Shown: positions 1 to 8,384 of the stretch, piece after piece
How positions within the stretch are numbered: the stretch's first letter is position 1
Layout: the number at the start of each line of letters is the position of its first letter
Program-made: the position numbers and the translations under genes
Assembly (NCBI GenBank): GCA_036496585.1
Contig: DASXLB010000014.1
Coordinates: 1 to 64,000, forward strand
Direction of reading: 5' to 3'
DNA: 64,000 nucleotides
Origin: Vicinamibacterales bacterium
Lineage (GTDB): Bacteria; Acidobacteriota; Vicinamibacteria; Vicinamibacterales; 2-12-FULL-66-21
Notes under the pieces: generated by a model
Databases searched by the model: none
Seen by the model: only the letters and a program-made list of their open reading frames with translations
Told to the model about the DNA's origin: nothing

Positions 1-26
1 GTACGTGCGTGACCGCCGCCGCAGGC

Positions 27-830
27 CTATTGCGGCCTAGAGACTTCGTCACGCCCTCGCCGCATCGTCAGCCAGATGAGGCCGGCGAGGACGAGCAGCG
101 CGGCGGCGAAGGCGATGCCGAAGAGCCAGAGCGTGCGGTAGAGGATCGACTCGCGGTCCATCCGCACTTCCATCACGTCGGGCGTCCGGTCCTCGGCGTA
201 GGCGATCGGCTTGCCCTCGATCCGCTGCTGCAGCCGCTGCTCCCAGGTGACGATGTTGCCGCGCGAGGCGGGACGCGTGCCGCCGCCGTCGAGATAGCGC
301 GAGTTCTGGAAACGGATGCGCGCCGGCAGGTGCACGCGGAACGCGACGAGCTCGTCGCCGCGCCACGGCGGCAGCGTGACGCCGGGCGGCGGCGGCTTCG
401 AAAGCGTCTCCCGGAAGGCGACCAGTTCGCCATCGGGACTCAGTGCGTACTTCGCCCACGCGAACTGCGGCGCCTTCGGCAGCGCGCGAATGTCGGGCAC
501 GGTGAGCCGGATGCCGACGAAGCGGTGGCCGCGGCGCGTCCAGGTACTGATGCGGCCGACGCCGGCGTACGGCGACTCGTAGAGTGCGCGCACCCGATCG
601 CGCAGGTCGTCGGTCCGCGCGTTGACGTCGGGCGGCAGCGTCAGTCCCTTGAGGGCGTCGAGCGCGAGCACCGAAGCGTTGACGTCCAGCGTCGCCGAGC
701 CGTCCATGCTCAGCGTCAGATCTTCCTCGTATTCGTAGTCGGGGCCGAGCGGGCTGGGCATGCCGCACGCCGCGGCGGCTGCTGCCGCCAACACGATGGC
801 GAGCAGGGCCGCGCGCGTCCGTGAATGCAT
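27..830 (-). CDS. Predicted lipoprotein with C-terminal membrane segment, unknown function
   Basis: About 267 aa, and I do not recognise a family. The N-terminus is a clear lipoprotein signal: basic residues, an Ala/Leu-rich core and a Cys near residue 22 in an AAACG context, so the mature protein should be lipid-anchored outside the cytoplasm. A hydrophobic segment near the C-terminus (around 230-252) is followed by basic residues (RRGRDE), which looks like a stop-transfer anchor. I chose ATG 830 over the adjacent GTG 833. No Shine-Dalgarno is present, and a TATCAT hexamer ends 7 bases before 830, which fits a leaderless transcript. It is divergent from polA with only 20 bases between start codons. 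Confidence 0.7.
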   Translation of the reverse strand: MHSRTRAALLAIVLAAAAAAACGMPSPLGPDYEYEEDLTLSMDGSATLDVNASVLALDALKGLTLPPDVNARTDDLRDRVRALYESPYAGVGRISTWTRRGHRFVGIRLTVPDIRALPKAPQFAWAKYALSPDGELVAFRETLSKPPPPGVTLPPWRGDELVAFRVHLPARIRFQNSRYLDGGGTRPASRGNIVTWEQRLQQRIEGKPIAYAEDRTPDVMEVRMDRESILYRTLWLFGIAFAAALLVLAGLIWLTMRRGRDEVSRPQ

Positions 831-837
831 CACGCGA

Positions 838-847
838 ATGATACAAT
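838..847. promoter_or_regulatory. Overlapping divergent -10 elements (lipoprotein gene / polA)
   Basis: TATCAT on the minus strand (838-843) ends 7 bases before ATG 830. TACAAT on the plus strand (842-847), preceded by TGA as an extended -10, ends only 3 bases before polA ATG 851. The minus promoter fits a leaderless start. The plus one is too close for a normal +1 at the ATG, so the exact polA start site is uncertain. Confidence 0.45.
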
Positions 848-850
848 TAA

Positions 851-3571
851 ATGTTGCGTCTCTTCCTGATCGACGGCAGTTCCCAGATGTACCGCGCCTA
901 TCACGCGCCGGTGCGCACGGCCGAAGGCGGATTCCTCCGCAACGCGCAGGGACGGCCGACCAACGCCGTCTACATCTTCGTGACGATGCTGCGAAAGCTG
1001 CTCAACGAGCAGCGCCCCGACTACATCGCGGCGTCGTTCGACCTGCCGGGCCGCACCTTCCGCGACGATCTGGTCTCGGACTACAAGGCGAACCGCGCGC
1101 CGATGCCGGACGAGCTCGCCGAGCAGATTCCGATGGTGCACGCCGCGTGTGAAGCGCTCGGCGTGCCGATCCTCACCTCGGAGCGCTACGAGGCCGACGA
1201 CGTGATCGGGACGCTGGCGGAGCAGGCGGCCGCCGCCGGTTTCGAGGTGGTGATCGTCACCGGCGACAAGGACTTCTTTCAGCTCGTGCGCCCCGGCATC
1301 CAGGTCTACAACCCGAAAGAGGAAGGGACCTGGTACGACGCGGCCGGCGTCCAGGAGAAGTTCGGCGTCGCGCCGCACCAGGTCGTCGACGTGCTGGCGC
1401 TGATGGGCGACACCATCGACAACATCAAGGGGGTCCCCGGCATCGGCGACAAGGGGGCGCGCGAGCTGATCGCCCAGTACGGCACGCTCGAGAACCTGCT
1501 CGCGCACGCCGGCGAGATCAAGAACAAGCGTTACCGCGAAGGGCTGCAGGGGCACGCCGATGACGCGCGTCAGAGCCAGGTGCTCGCACGCATCCGAACC
1601 GACGTGCCGGTGACCTTCGACGCCGACGCGGCCCGCTATCGCGGCGCCACCCGCGAGCGCTGCTTCCAGATCTTCAACGAACTCGGCTTCCGCGCCTTCG
1701 TCGGCGAGTACGCGCCGACTGCCGACACGATCGTCAAACGCTATCGCATCGCCGCGACCGAGGACGATGTCCGCGAACTCGCCGATCGCCTGCGCGCCGC
1801 CGGCGCCTTCTCGATGGCGATCCTTCCCGACGCCCCCTCCGCGATGCGGGCCGGCATCGTCGGGCTGGCGTTCTCGGCGGCGCCGCGCGACGCCGACTAC
1901 GTGCCGACCGGTCACCACACCCCGGCCCCGAATCTGGTCGACACGCCGGCGGCCGTGCCGTCGATCGCGATCCGGAGCGCGCTCGGGATCCTGCGGCCCC
2001 TCCTCGAGGATCCGGCGATCCGCAAGCAGGGGCACGACCTGAAGTTCGACGCGATCATGCTGCTGCGCCACGGCGTCACGCTGCGCGGCCTCGATACGGA
2101 CACCATGCTGACGAGCTATCTGGTCGACGCGACGCGCGCCGAGCACAGACTCGAGGAGCTTTCGCTGGAGCACGTCAGCTACAAGGCGCTGGCGGAGGAG
2201 GACGTGTGCGGGCGCGGCGCCAAGGCGATCTCCTACGCCGACGTGCCGCCCGACGTCCTGCTGACCTTCGCGGCCGAGCGGGCCGATCTGGTCGGACAGC
2301 TCGCGCCGATCTTCGGCGCCCTGCTCGCCAAGGAAGACCTGCTGCGCGTCTACACCGAGCTGGAACGGCCCCTCATCCCCGTCCTCGTCGACGTCGAGCG
2401 CGCCGGCGTCCGCATCGACGGCCCCAAACTGGCGGCGCAGTCGCAGCGCCTCGATCAGGACATCGCGCGTCGATCGCGCGAGATTTACGCGGTCGCCGGC
2501 GGCGAGTTCAACATCAACTCGCCGAAGCAGCTCGCCGAGGTGCTGTTCGACAAGCTGCAGCTGCCGGTGTTGAAGCGGACCGGCGCGTCGAAGGCGCCCT
2601 CCACCGCGGTGGAAGTGCTCGAGGAGCTGGCGCTCGCGCACGATCTGCCGCGGCTGATCCTCGAGTGGCGGTCGCTGATGAAATTGAAGGGGACCTACAT
2701 CGACGCGTTGCCGCAGCTCGTCAACCCCGAGACCGGCCGCGTCCACACCTGCTTCAACCAGGCCGTCGCCGCCACCGGGCGCCTGTCGAGCAGCGACCCC
2801 AACCTGCAGAACATCCCGATCAAGACCGAGCTCGGACGCGAGATCCGCGGCGCCTTCATTGCCGACCCGGGCTACGTGCTCGTCTCCGCCGACTACTCCC
2901 AGATCGAGTTCCGGGTGCTGGCGCACCTCTCCGAGGATCCGGTGCTCGTCGCCGCGTTCCGTGAGGGGGCCGACTTCCACGAACGCACCGCTCTCAAGAT
3001 CTTCGGCGCCGGCTCCGGCAGGGATCCGCACCAGCTGCGCAGCATCGCCAAGATGGTCAACTACGCGCTGCTCTACGGCAAGTCGGCCTTCACGCTCTCG
3101 AAAGACATCGGCGTGACGACGGACGAGGCGCAGAAGTTCATCGATTCCTATTTCGCCGGATTCCCCAACGTCCGCGCCTTCATCGATCGCACGCTCGACG
3201 ACGGCCGCCAGTCCGGCGTCGTCAAGACGATGTTCGGCCGCCGGCGACTGGTGCCGGAACTGACCAGCCGCAATTTCCAGGTCCGCTCCGCCGCCGAGCG
3301 CATGGCGGTCAACATGCCGATCCAGGGCTCGGCCGCCGACATCCTGAAGAAGGCCATGATCGACGTGCACGCCGGTCTACCGAAGGTCGCCGGCGGACGC
3401 GCGCGCATGATCCTCACCGTCCACGACGAGCTGCTGTTCGAGACGCCGCGCGAAGCGCTCGACGAAACGTCGGCCGCGGTCCGCGAGCTGATGGAAGGCG
3501 CGGTCAAGCTGAACGTGCCGCTGACCGTCGACGTCGGCGCCGGAGACAACTGGAAGGAAGCGAAGACGTAG
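851..3571 (+). CDS. polA: DNA polymerase I
   Basis: Family A DNA polymerase of 906 aa, full length, for Okazaki fragment processing and repair synthesis. An N-terminal 5'-3' exonuclease domain (about 1-290) carries GDKDFF and the helix-hairpin-helix GVPGIGDKGA. The polymerase domain shows motif A DYSQIE (about 681), the O-helix with K734 and motif C VHDE (about 857). The middle domain looks proofreading-dead. Where E. coli has DTE in exo motif I this protein has no acidic pair, and the YxxxD of motif III reads FAAER; only the KFD of motif II remains. The O-helix residue equivalent to E. coli F762 is Tyr738. It starts at an ATG with no Shine-Dalgarno and is convergent with the next gene. Confidence 0.97.
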   Translation: MLRLFLIDGSSQMYRAYHAPVRTAEGGFLRNAQGRPTNAVYIFVTMLRKLLNEQRPDYIAASFDLPGRTFRDDLVSDYKANRAPMPDELAEQIPMVHAACEALGVPILTSERYEADDVIGTLAEQAAAAGFEVVIVTGDKDFFQLVRPGIQVYNPKEEGTWYDAAGVQEKFGVAPHQVVDVLALMGDTIDNIKGVPGIGDKGARELIAQYGTLENLLAHAGEIKNKRYREGLQGHADDARQSQVLARIRTDVPVTFDADAARYRGATRERCFQIFNELGFRAFVGEYAPTADTIVKRYRIAATEDDVRELADRLRAAGAFSMAILPDAPSAMRAGIVGLAFSAAPRDADYVPTGHHTPAPNLVDTPAAVPSIAIRSALGILRPLLEDPAIRKQGHDLKFDAIMLLRHGVTLRGLDTDTMLTSYLVDATRAEHRLEELSLEHVSYKALAEEDVCGRGAKAISYADVPPDVLLTFAAERADLVGQLAPIFGALLAKEDLLRVYTELERPLIPVLVDVERAGVRIDGPKLAAQSQRLDQDIARRSREIYAVAGGEFNINSPKQLAEVLFDKLQLPVLKRTGASKAPSTAVEVLEELALAHDLPRLILEWRSLMKLKGTYIDALPQLVNPETGRVHTCFNQAVAATGRLSSSDPNLQNIPIKTELGREIRGAFIADPGYVLVSADYSQIEFRVLAHLSEDPVLVAAFREGADFHERTALKIFGAGSGRDPHQLRSIAKMVNYALLYGKSAFTLSKDIGVTTDEAQKFIDSYFAGFPNVRAFIDRTLDDGRQSGVVKTMFGRRRLVPELTSRNFQVRSAAERMAVNMPIQGSAADILKKAMIDVHAGLPKVAGGRARMILTVHDELLFETPREALDETSAAVRELMEGAVKLNVPLTVDVGAGDNWKEAKT

Positions 3572-3589
3572 CCGCCATCCGCCGCAGTC

Positions 3590-3607
3590 GGTAGCTACTC
3601 AGCTACC
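3590..3607. terminator. Hairpin between convergent genes
   Basis: A perfect 7-bp stem (GGTAGCT/AGCTACC) with a 4-base ACTC loop lies between the polA stop and the end of the opposing gene, whose stop codon it contains. There is no T-tract, so intrinsic termination is only possible, not certain. Confidence 0.4.
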
Positions 3608-4436
3608 AGCCGCTCTTGAAGGTCTCCCATTCCGCCGCGAGCGCGGCGACGGTCTGACGGCGCTCCTGCGCCGGCGCCCGGCCGGCGCGATCGGGAATGA
3701 TCCCCTCGGTCACCAGCTTGTCGAGATCGGCGCGCAGCGCGACGCCCCGGTCGCGCGCGAGCGTCGCGCTCACCCAGCCGGCCATTGCCGCCGACCAGGC
3801 GCGATCGAGGTCGCCCGACGCGCGTGCCGCGGCGGCGATCCAGTACGCCGCCGCCGGCGATCCCGGCTCGCGACGCAGCTCCTCCTCCATGCGCGCGATG
3901 AGCCGCGTATACATGGGCGCCCGGTCGGACGCCGGCAACGCCTGCGCCTGGCGATCTACGGCACTAGCCCACCAATCGAGGGCCCGGACGTGGGCGTCGG
4001 GGGCCTGCGACGCCGTCCGCTCGATCACCGGCGCGAGCAGCTCCGCGGCCGCGCCAAACCGCTCTTCCAGATAGAACAGCTCGCCCAGGCCGACCTGCAG
4101 CTCGATGCGCTCGCGCGCCTCGAGCTGTAACGGGTCGACGGCCCGCAAGTCGGCCCGCGCGTCGTCGAGATCGCCCGGCGCGGCGGTGGTCCGGTAGCGT
4201 TCCAGGCGGCTTCTCGCCATGATCAGGCGGGCCGACCCGGCTGCGGCGGGATGGGTGGCCGCCTCCTGGGCGGCGGCGATGGCCTGCTCGTACTGGCCGA
4301 GATTGTAGAACTGGCGGGCTGCGGCGAGCGGATCCTGCTTGCGGCTGGACGCCGCGGCGGCCGGTCCGGCAACCACCAGAAGCGCCACCACCAGCAGGAA
4401 GGCGAAGAGCACGGAGGGGCGCGCAACTGTCGCCAC
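3603..4436 (-). CDS. Exported TPR-like protein, unknown function
   Basis: About 277 aa. A strong signal peptide (Leu/Val core, AGPAAAASS cleavage region) is followed by Ala-rich helical repeats resembling tetratricopeptide repeats (AARQFYNLGQYEQAIAAAQEA near residue 45, and further helix pairs). TPR domains usually scaffold protein contacts, and no partner is evident here. I prefer GTG 4436 over ATG 4448 because the only -10-like sequence, TATAAT, overlaps ATG 4448; transcription from it would start at about 4440, leaving GTG 4436 with a leader of about 4 bases. It is divergent from pcnB, and its 3' end is convergent with polA. Confidence 0.75.
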   Translation of the reverse strand: MATVARPSVLFAFLLVVALLVVAGPAAAASSRKQDPLAAARQFYNLGQYEQAIAAAQEAATHPAAAGSARLIMARSRLERYRTTAAPGDLDDARADLRAVDPLQLEARERIELQVGLGELFYLEERFGAAAELLAPVIERTASQAPDAHVRALDWWASAVDRQAQALPASDRAPMYTRLIARMEEELRREPGSPAAAYWIAAAARASGDLDRAWSAAMAGWVSATLARDRGVALRADLDKLVTEGIIPDRAGRAPAQERRQTVAALAAEWETFKSGW

Positions 4437-4446
4437 GATCCTTCGC

Positions 4447-4454
4447 ATTATAAT
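4447..4454. promoter_or_regulatory. Palindromic shared -10 element (TPR-like gene / pcnB)
   Basis: ATTATAAT is its own reverse complement, so both strands carry a perfect TATAAT. The plus hexamer (4449-4454) ends 9 bases before pcnB ATG 4464. The minus hexamer (4452-4447) ends 10 bases before GTG 4436. Both predict leaders of only a few bases. Confidence 0.65.
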
Positions 4455-4463
4455 CGTCGGCGG

Positions 4464-5825
4464 ATGGTGGAACCGACCATCGTCGCGCGAACCGAGCACT
4501 CGGTTTCCCGCCGCGACATCGACCAGGACGCGCTCAAGGTCCTTTACCGCCTGCACGAGCACGGCTTTGCGGCCTATCTCGTCGGCGGTAGCGTTCGTGA
4601 CCTGCTGCTCGGCCGGCGCCCCAAGGACTTCGACGTCGGCACCTCGGCGCATCCGCACCAAATCAAGAAACTCTTCCGAAACTGCTGGATCATCGGCCGG
4701 CGCTTCCGCCTCGCCCACGTCAAATTCGGACCCAAGACGATCGAGGTGGCCACATTCCGCCGTCAGGTCGACCCGTTGGAGCTGCCAGCTGACGGAGCCG
4801 AGTCGGACCAGGCGCTCGAGGCCGCGCCGGACGCGCCGGTCCCCGCCGACGCCCCGTTCGAGGAGCAGGTGCAGGCCGAGGGCACCCACCTGGCGCACGT
4901 CCGCGCCCACGACCGGCTGATCCACCGCGACAACACGTTCGGGACCGCGGAGGAGGACGCCTTCCGGCGCGATTTCACGATCAACGCGCTGTTCTACGAC
5001 ATCGCCACGTTCTCCCTGATCGACTACGTCGGCGGCCTCGAGGACCTCGAGCGGCGGCTGATCCGGTCGATCGGCGATCCCGGCGTCCGCTTTCTCGAGG
5101 ATCCGGTCCGCATGATGCGGGCGGTGGTGTTTGCCGCCCGTCTCGACTTCCGCATCGACGAGCCGATTCTGGAAGCGATCGAGGTCCACCGCCACGAGAT
5201 TGCGCGAGCCGCGTCGGCACGATTGGTGGAGGAATACTTCAAAATCCTGCGATCCGGCTTCGCCGAGAACAGCCTCCGCATGCTGAAGGCGACGAAGCTG
5301 CTCGGCGCGGTCACGCCCGAGCTCGACGCGGCGAACGAGGCGCTGTGGGAATCGGTGGCGCGGCTGGATCAGTATCGCCGTCGTTTCGCGGCGGCGCCCG
5401 ACACGCTGACCAACGCCATCCTCGCCGGCACGCTGCTGGTGCCGCTCGGCCTCGCGGGTCCGCGCGGCTTTCACGCCGACGCGCTCGAGCGCCGCATCGA
5501 ACTCGGCGTGCTGCCGATGCCGCGCCGCGACATCGAGCGGCTCCACCAGATCCTGGCGATCCAGCCCCGGCTGCACGACCTGCGTGCTCCCTACCGCGCG
5601 CAGCGCGCCGTGCTGCACCGACACGTGCTGGAAGACGCGCTCACCTGGCTGGAGATCCACGGCGGCCGTCCGGATCTGCTGCAGCACTGGCGATCGCTGC
5701 AGGCCGAGCCGTCGGCGTCCCCGCCGGCCGACACGGACGGCAACCGCGAGGCGTCGACCGACCGGCCGCTCCCACGGAAGCGGCGGCGACGGCGGCGGCG
5801 GTTTCCGTCCGCTGGCCGGACGTAG
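4464..5825 (+). CDS. pcnB: Poly(A) polymerase / tRNA nucleotidyltransferase family (PcnB-like)
   Basis: 453 aa, class II nucleotidyltransferase that adds A (or CCA) to RNA 3' ends in the cytoplasm. Diagnostic motifs are GGSVRDLLLG (41-50) and the metal-binding DFD (55-57), then RRFRLAHVKFG, RDFTINAL and the RLIRSIGDP/EDPVRMMRA region. The N-terminal SRRDIDQDALKVLYRL and RNCWIIGRRFR are typical of PcnB rather than of a short CCA enzyme. An acidic Ala/Pro-rich insertion (about 105-140) lies before the RDFTINAL motif, and the C-terminus ends in a run of about ten Arg/Lys residues, likely RNA-binding. Start ATG 4464 sits 9 bases after a perfect TATAAT with no Shine-Dalgarno. Confidence 0.9.
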   Translation: MVEPTIVARTEHSVSRRDIDQDALKVLYRLHEHGFAAYLVGGSVRDLLLGRRPKDFDVGTSAHPHQIKKLFRNCWIIGRRFRLAHVKFGPKTIEVATFRRQVDPLELPADGAESDQALEAAPDAPVPADAPFEEQVQAEGTHLAHVRAHDRLIHRDNTFGTAEEDAFRRDFTINALFYDIATFSLIDYVGGLEDLERRLIRSIGDPGVRFLEDPVRMMRAVVFAARLDFRIDEPILEAIEVHRHEIARAASARLVEEYFKILRSGFAENSLRMLKATKLLGAVTPELDAANEALWESVARLDQYRRRFAAAPDTLTNAILAGTLLVPLGLAGPRGFHADALERRIELGVLPMPRRDIERLHQILAIQPRLHDLRAPYRAQRAVLHRHVLEDALTWLEIHGGRPDLLQHWRSLQAEPSASPPADTDGNREASTDRPLPRKRRRRRRRFPSAGRT

Positions 5826-5835
5826 GCGTCGCCGC

Positions 5836-5854
5836 GCAGACGTTGCGGGTCTGC
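5836..5854. terminator. Hairpin between convergent pcnB and ADOP permease
   Basis: GCAGAC and GTCTGC form a 6-bp stem with a 7-base loop between the two converging reading frames. No T-tract follows, so a terminator role is weakly supported. Confidence 0.3.
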
Positions 5855-5855
5855 C

Positions 5856-8291
5856 TCACATGCTTCGCAGCGCCGTCAAGGGATCGACCGCGGTGGCGGC
5901 CCGCGCCGGAATCCAGGCGGCCACGATCGCAACGCTCAGAAGCAGAACCGCGGCGGCGGCCATCGTCGCCGGATCCGCCGGCTCGACGCCGTAGAGCAGG
6001 CCCGCGAGGAGACGCGACAGCGGGATCGCCGCGAGCCCTCCCACCACGAGTCCGACGATCGCCATCGCGACGCCTTCGCCAAGGATCATGACCAGGATGG
6101 AGCGCCGATGCGCGCCGAGCGCGAGGCGGATGCCGAGCTCGTTGGTGCGCTGACTGACCGAGAACCCGAGCACGCCGGCGACGCCAACCGTCGCGATCGC
6201 CAGCGCGAGCAGCGCGAACAGGTCGACGAGCGTCGCGTTCAACCGCTCGGGAGCGATCGTCTCGTCGCGAATCTCCTCCAGCGTCTGCACGTGATCGATG
6301 GGCCGGTCGGGGTCGAGCTGTCGGATCATCTCGACCAGGCGCGGCGCGAGGCGATCGAACGCGCCAGCCGAGCGCACCAGGATTGTCGTCGGTGCGAACG
6401 GCGACTGCGTGTCGAGCTGGTAGAGCGTCTGCAGCGGCGCCGACGTGAGACCGTCGGCACGCGTGTCGGCCGCCACGCCGACGATCTCGGCGGGCGTCGT
6501 CCACGCGCCGTTGAGGCCCTGCCAGCTGATGTGCCGGCCGACGGGATTGACGTCCTTCAGGTAGTACTTCGCCATCGACTCGCTGAGGACGACCACCGGT
6601 GTCGATGCGGCACGGTCCGATGCCGCGAAGGCCCGGCCCAGCTTGATCGGTGTGCCCACCGTCGAGAAGTAGGCGGCGCTGACCACGCGGCTGACGGTGC
6701 GGGGCGGGGCCGCCAGCGCATCGGCGTCGGCGCCGTCGATGCGAAACGTCTGCTGCTGGGGAAACGACCCGGCGAGTGGCGCCGCCGAGGTCATCGCCGC
6801 CCCCTGCACGCCTGGTTCGGCGCCGACCCGCTCGATGACGTCGCGCGAAAACTGCTGGCGCCGGTCGCGGTTCGGCTGACGGAAGTCGGGCGCCTGCAGG
6901 CTGAGCACGTTCGACAGGTTGAACCCCGGATCGATCGCGTAGAGGCGAGAGAGACTGCGCGTCAGCAGGCCCGCGCCGACGAGCAGCATGAATGAGACGG
7001 CCAGCTGGCTGACCACGAGCACCCGCTGGGTGCGCCGCCGGCCGCGGCTTCCGGCGACACGTCCGCCGGCACCCGCCATCATCCGCGCCGGATCGCTCAG
7101 AAACGACAGGCGCGGCGCCGCCGCGAAGAGCAGCGCCGTCCCGATCGACACGAGGAACGTGAAGCCGAGGACACGGCCGTCGAGCGCGATCTCGCCGGTG
7201 CGGCTGGTGAAGCGCGCCGTGTAGCGGACGAGCAGGTTCAGGCAGGCGATCGCCAGGCCGAGTCCCAGCGCACCGCCGAGGACCGACAGGACGAGGTGCT
7301 CGGCGAGCAGCTGCCGCCGCAGCACCCACCCGCCGGCGCCGAGCGCGGTGCGCACCGCCAGCTCGCGATCGCGCTGCAGGAGCCGTGTCAACGTCAGGTT
7401 GGCAACGTTGGCGCAGGCGATGATCAGGACGAAGACGGTCGTGACGAGCAGCGCGACGAGCGTCGGCCTCGCCTTCGCGGTCAGCTCGTCCTTCCACGGC
7501 GTCACGACGGTGTCGAAGCCGCTCGACTTCGGGTACTCGTCAGGATAAGTCTCGTGCATCCGCAGGGCGATTTGCCGCAGTTCGGCCTGCGCCGCCGCCG
7601 GTGACGCCCCCGGCGCGAGCCGCGCGAAAACGTCGGTCATCCGGTGCGAGCGCTGCTTCTCCATCGACGCGCTCTGGTAGTGATCGTTCGCCGAGTAGTT
7701 GACGTAGAAGTCCTGGCGGCGCTGCGTCGCGTAGTGCGCGCCCGGCGCGAGCACGCCGACGATCTGCGCCTTCTTGACCGTGAGATCGAGCATCTGCCCG
7801 ATCACGGCCGGATCCGCGCCAAAGACGCGGCGCCAGTAGGCGTCGGTCAGCACGACCACCGGCGGCGCGGAACGGGCGTCGTCGGCGGCCAGCAGCAGGC
7901 GGCCGAGCTGCGGGCGGGCGCCGAGCATCGGAAAGAAGTTCGACGTCACCAGCCCACCGGTGGCGCGCTGCGCGTCGCCGCGGCCGATCACGTTGAACGT
8001 CCAGTCGCCGAACTCGACGAACTGGTCGATGGTGCGCGACTCGCGGCGATAGTCCGCGACCTCGGTGAACGAAAAGCTCGTGTCGTCGACGCCGGCGGCG
8101 AGCTGCGGCTGGCGCAGGTGCATGATGCGGTCGGCGTCGGGGTACGGCAGCGGCCGTAGCAGCACGCCGTTGATGACACTGAAAATGGCGGCGTTGGCGC
8201 CGATGCCGAGACCGAGGGTCAGGACGAAGGCCGCGGTGTAGGCGGGCGTCCGCGGCAGGGTGCGCAGCGCCAGGCGAATATCGTTCAACAT
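5856..8291 (-). CDS. ADOP-type ABC transporter permease (MacB/FtsX family)
   Basis: 811 aa membrane protein of the acidobacterial duplicated orphan permease type. It has an N-terminal MacB periplasmic core (TM near 20-40, then a large extracytoplasmic domain), an FtsX four-helix block near 270-430, a second MacB-core domain and a second FtsX block at the C-terminus (QRTNELGIRLALGAHRRSI). The motif VVVLTDAYWRRVFG is typical. No ATPase gene is adjacent, as usual for orphan permeases, so the substrate is unknown. ATG 8291 has no clear Shine-Dalgarno; TACAAG ends 10 bases upstream. A TGTCGACA palindrome at 8311-8318 could be an operator, but this is speculative. Confidence 0.88.
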   Translation of the reverse strand: MLNDIRLALRTLPRTPAYTAAFVLTLGLGIGANAAIFSVINGVLLRPLPYPDADRIMHLRQPQLAAGVDDTSFSFTEVADYRRESRTIDQFVEFGDWTFNVIGRGDAQRATGGLVTSNFFPMLGARPQLGRLLLAADDARSAPPVVVLTDAYWRRVFGADPAVIGQMLDLTVKKAQIVGVLAPGAHYATQRRQDFYVNYSANDHYQSASMEKQRSHRMTDVFARLAPGASPAAAQAELRQIALRMHETYPDEYPKSSGFDTVVTPWKDELTAKARPTLVALLVTTVFVLIIACANVANLTLTRLLQRDRELAVRTALGAGGWVLRRQLLAEHLVLSVLGGALGLGLAIACLNLLVRYTARFTSRTGEIALDGRVLGFTFLVSIGTALLFAAAPRLSFLSDPARMMAGAGGRVAGSRGRRRTQRVLVVSQLAVSFMLLVGAGLLTRSLSRLYAIDPGFNLSNVLSLQAPDFRQPNRDRRQQFSRDVIERVGAEPGVQGAAMTSAAPLAGSFPQQQTFRIDGADADALAAPPRTVSRVVSAAYFSTVGTPIKLGRAFAASDRAASTPVVVLSESMAKYYLKDVNPVGRHISWQGLNGAWTTPAEIVGVAADTRADGLTSAPLQTLYQLDTQSPFAPTTILVRSAGAFDRLAPRLVEMIRQLDPDRPIDHVQTLEEIRDETIAPERLNATLVDLFALLALAIATVGVAGVLGFSVSQRTNELGIRLALGAHRRSILVMILGEGVAMAIVGLVVGGLAAIPLSRLLAGLLYGVEPADPATMAAAAVLLLSVAIVAAWIPARAATAVDPLTALRSM

Positions 8292-8384
8292 TGGCAGCTC
8301 TCTTGTAGAATGTCGACAACAGAGATATACGCCGCCACCGCCGGATTGGCAATCGATCTTTCGTCCCGGCCCTCGTCCCTGCTG

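Noticed and set aside
830..3370. Long antisense open frame of about 850 codons opposite polA
   Set aside because: Arg/His/Asp/Val-rich shadow typical of high-GC DNA; polA motifs on the plus strand are unambiguous.
8311..8318. TGTCGACA palindrome before the ADOP gene as a regulator site
   Set aside because: Only 8 bases, a single copy, and no adjacent regulator gene; left as a remark on the gene.
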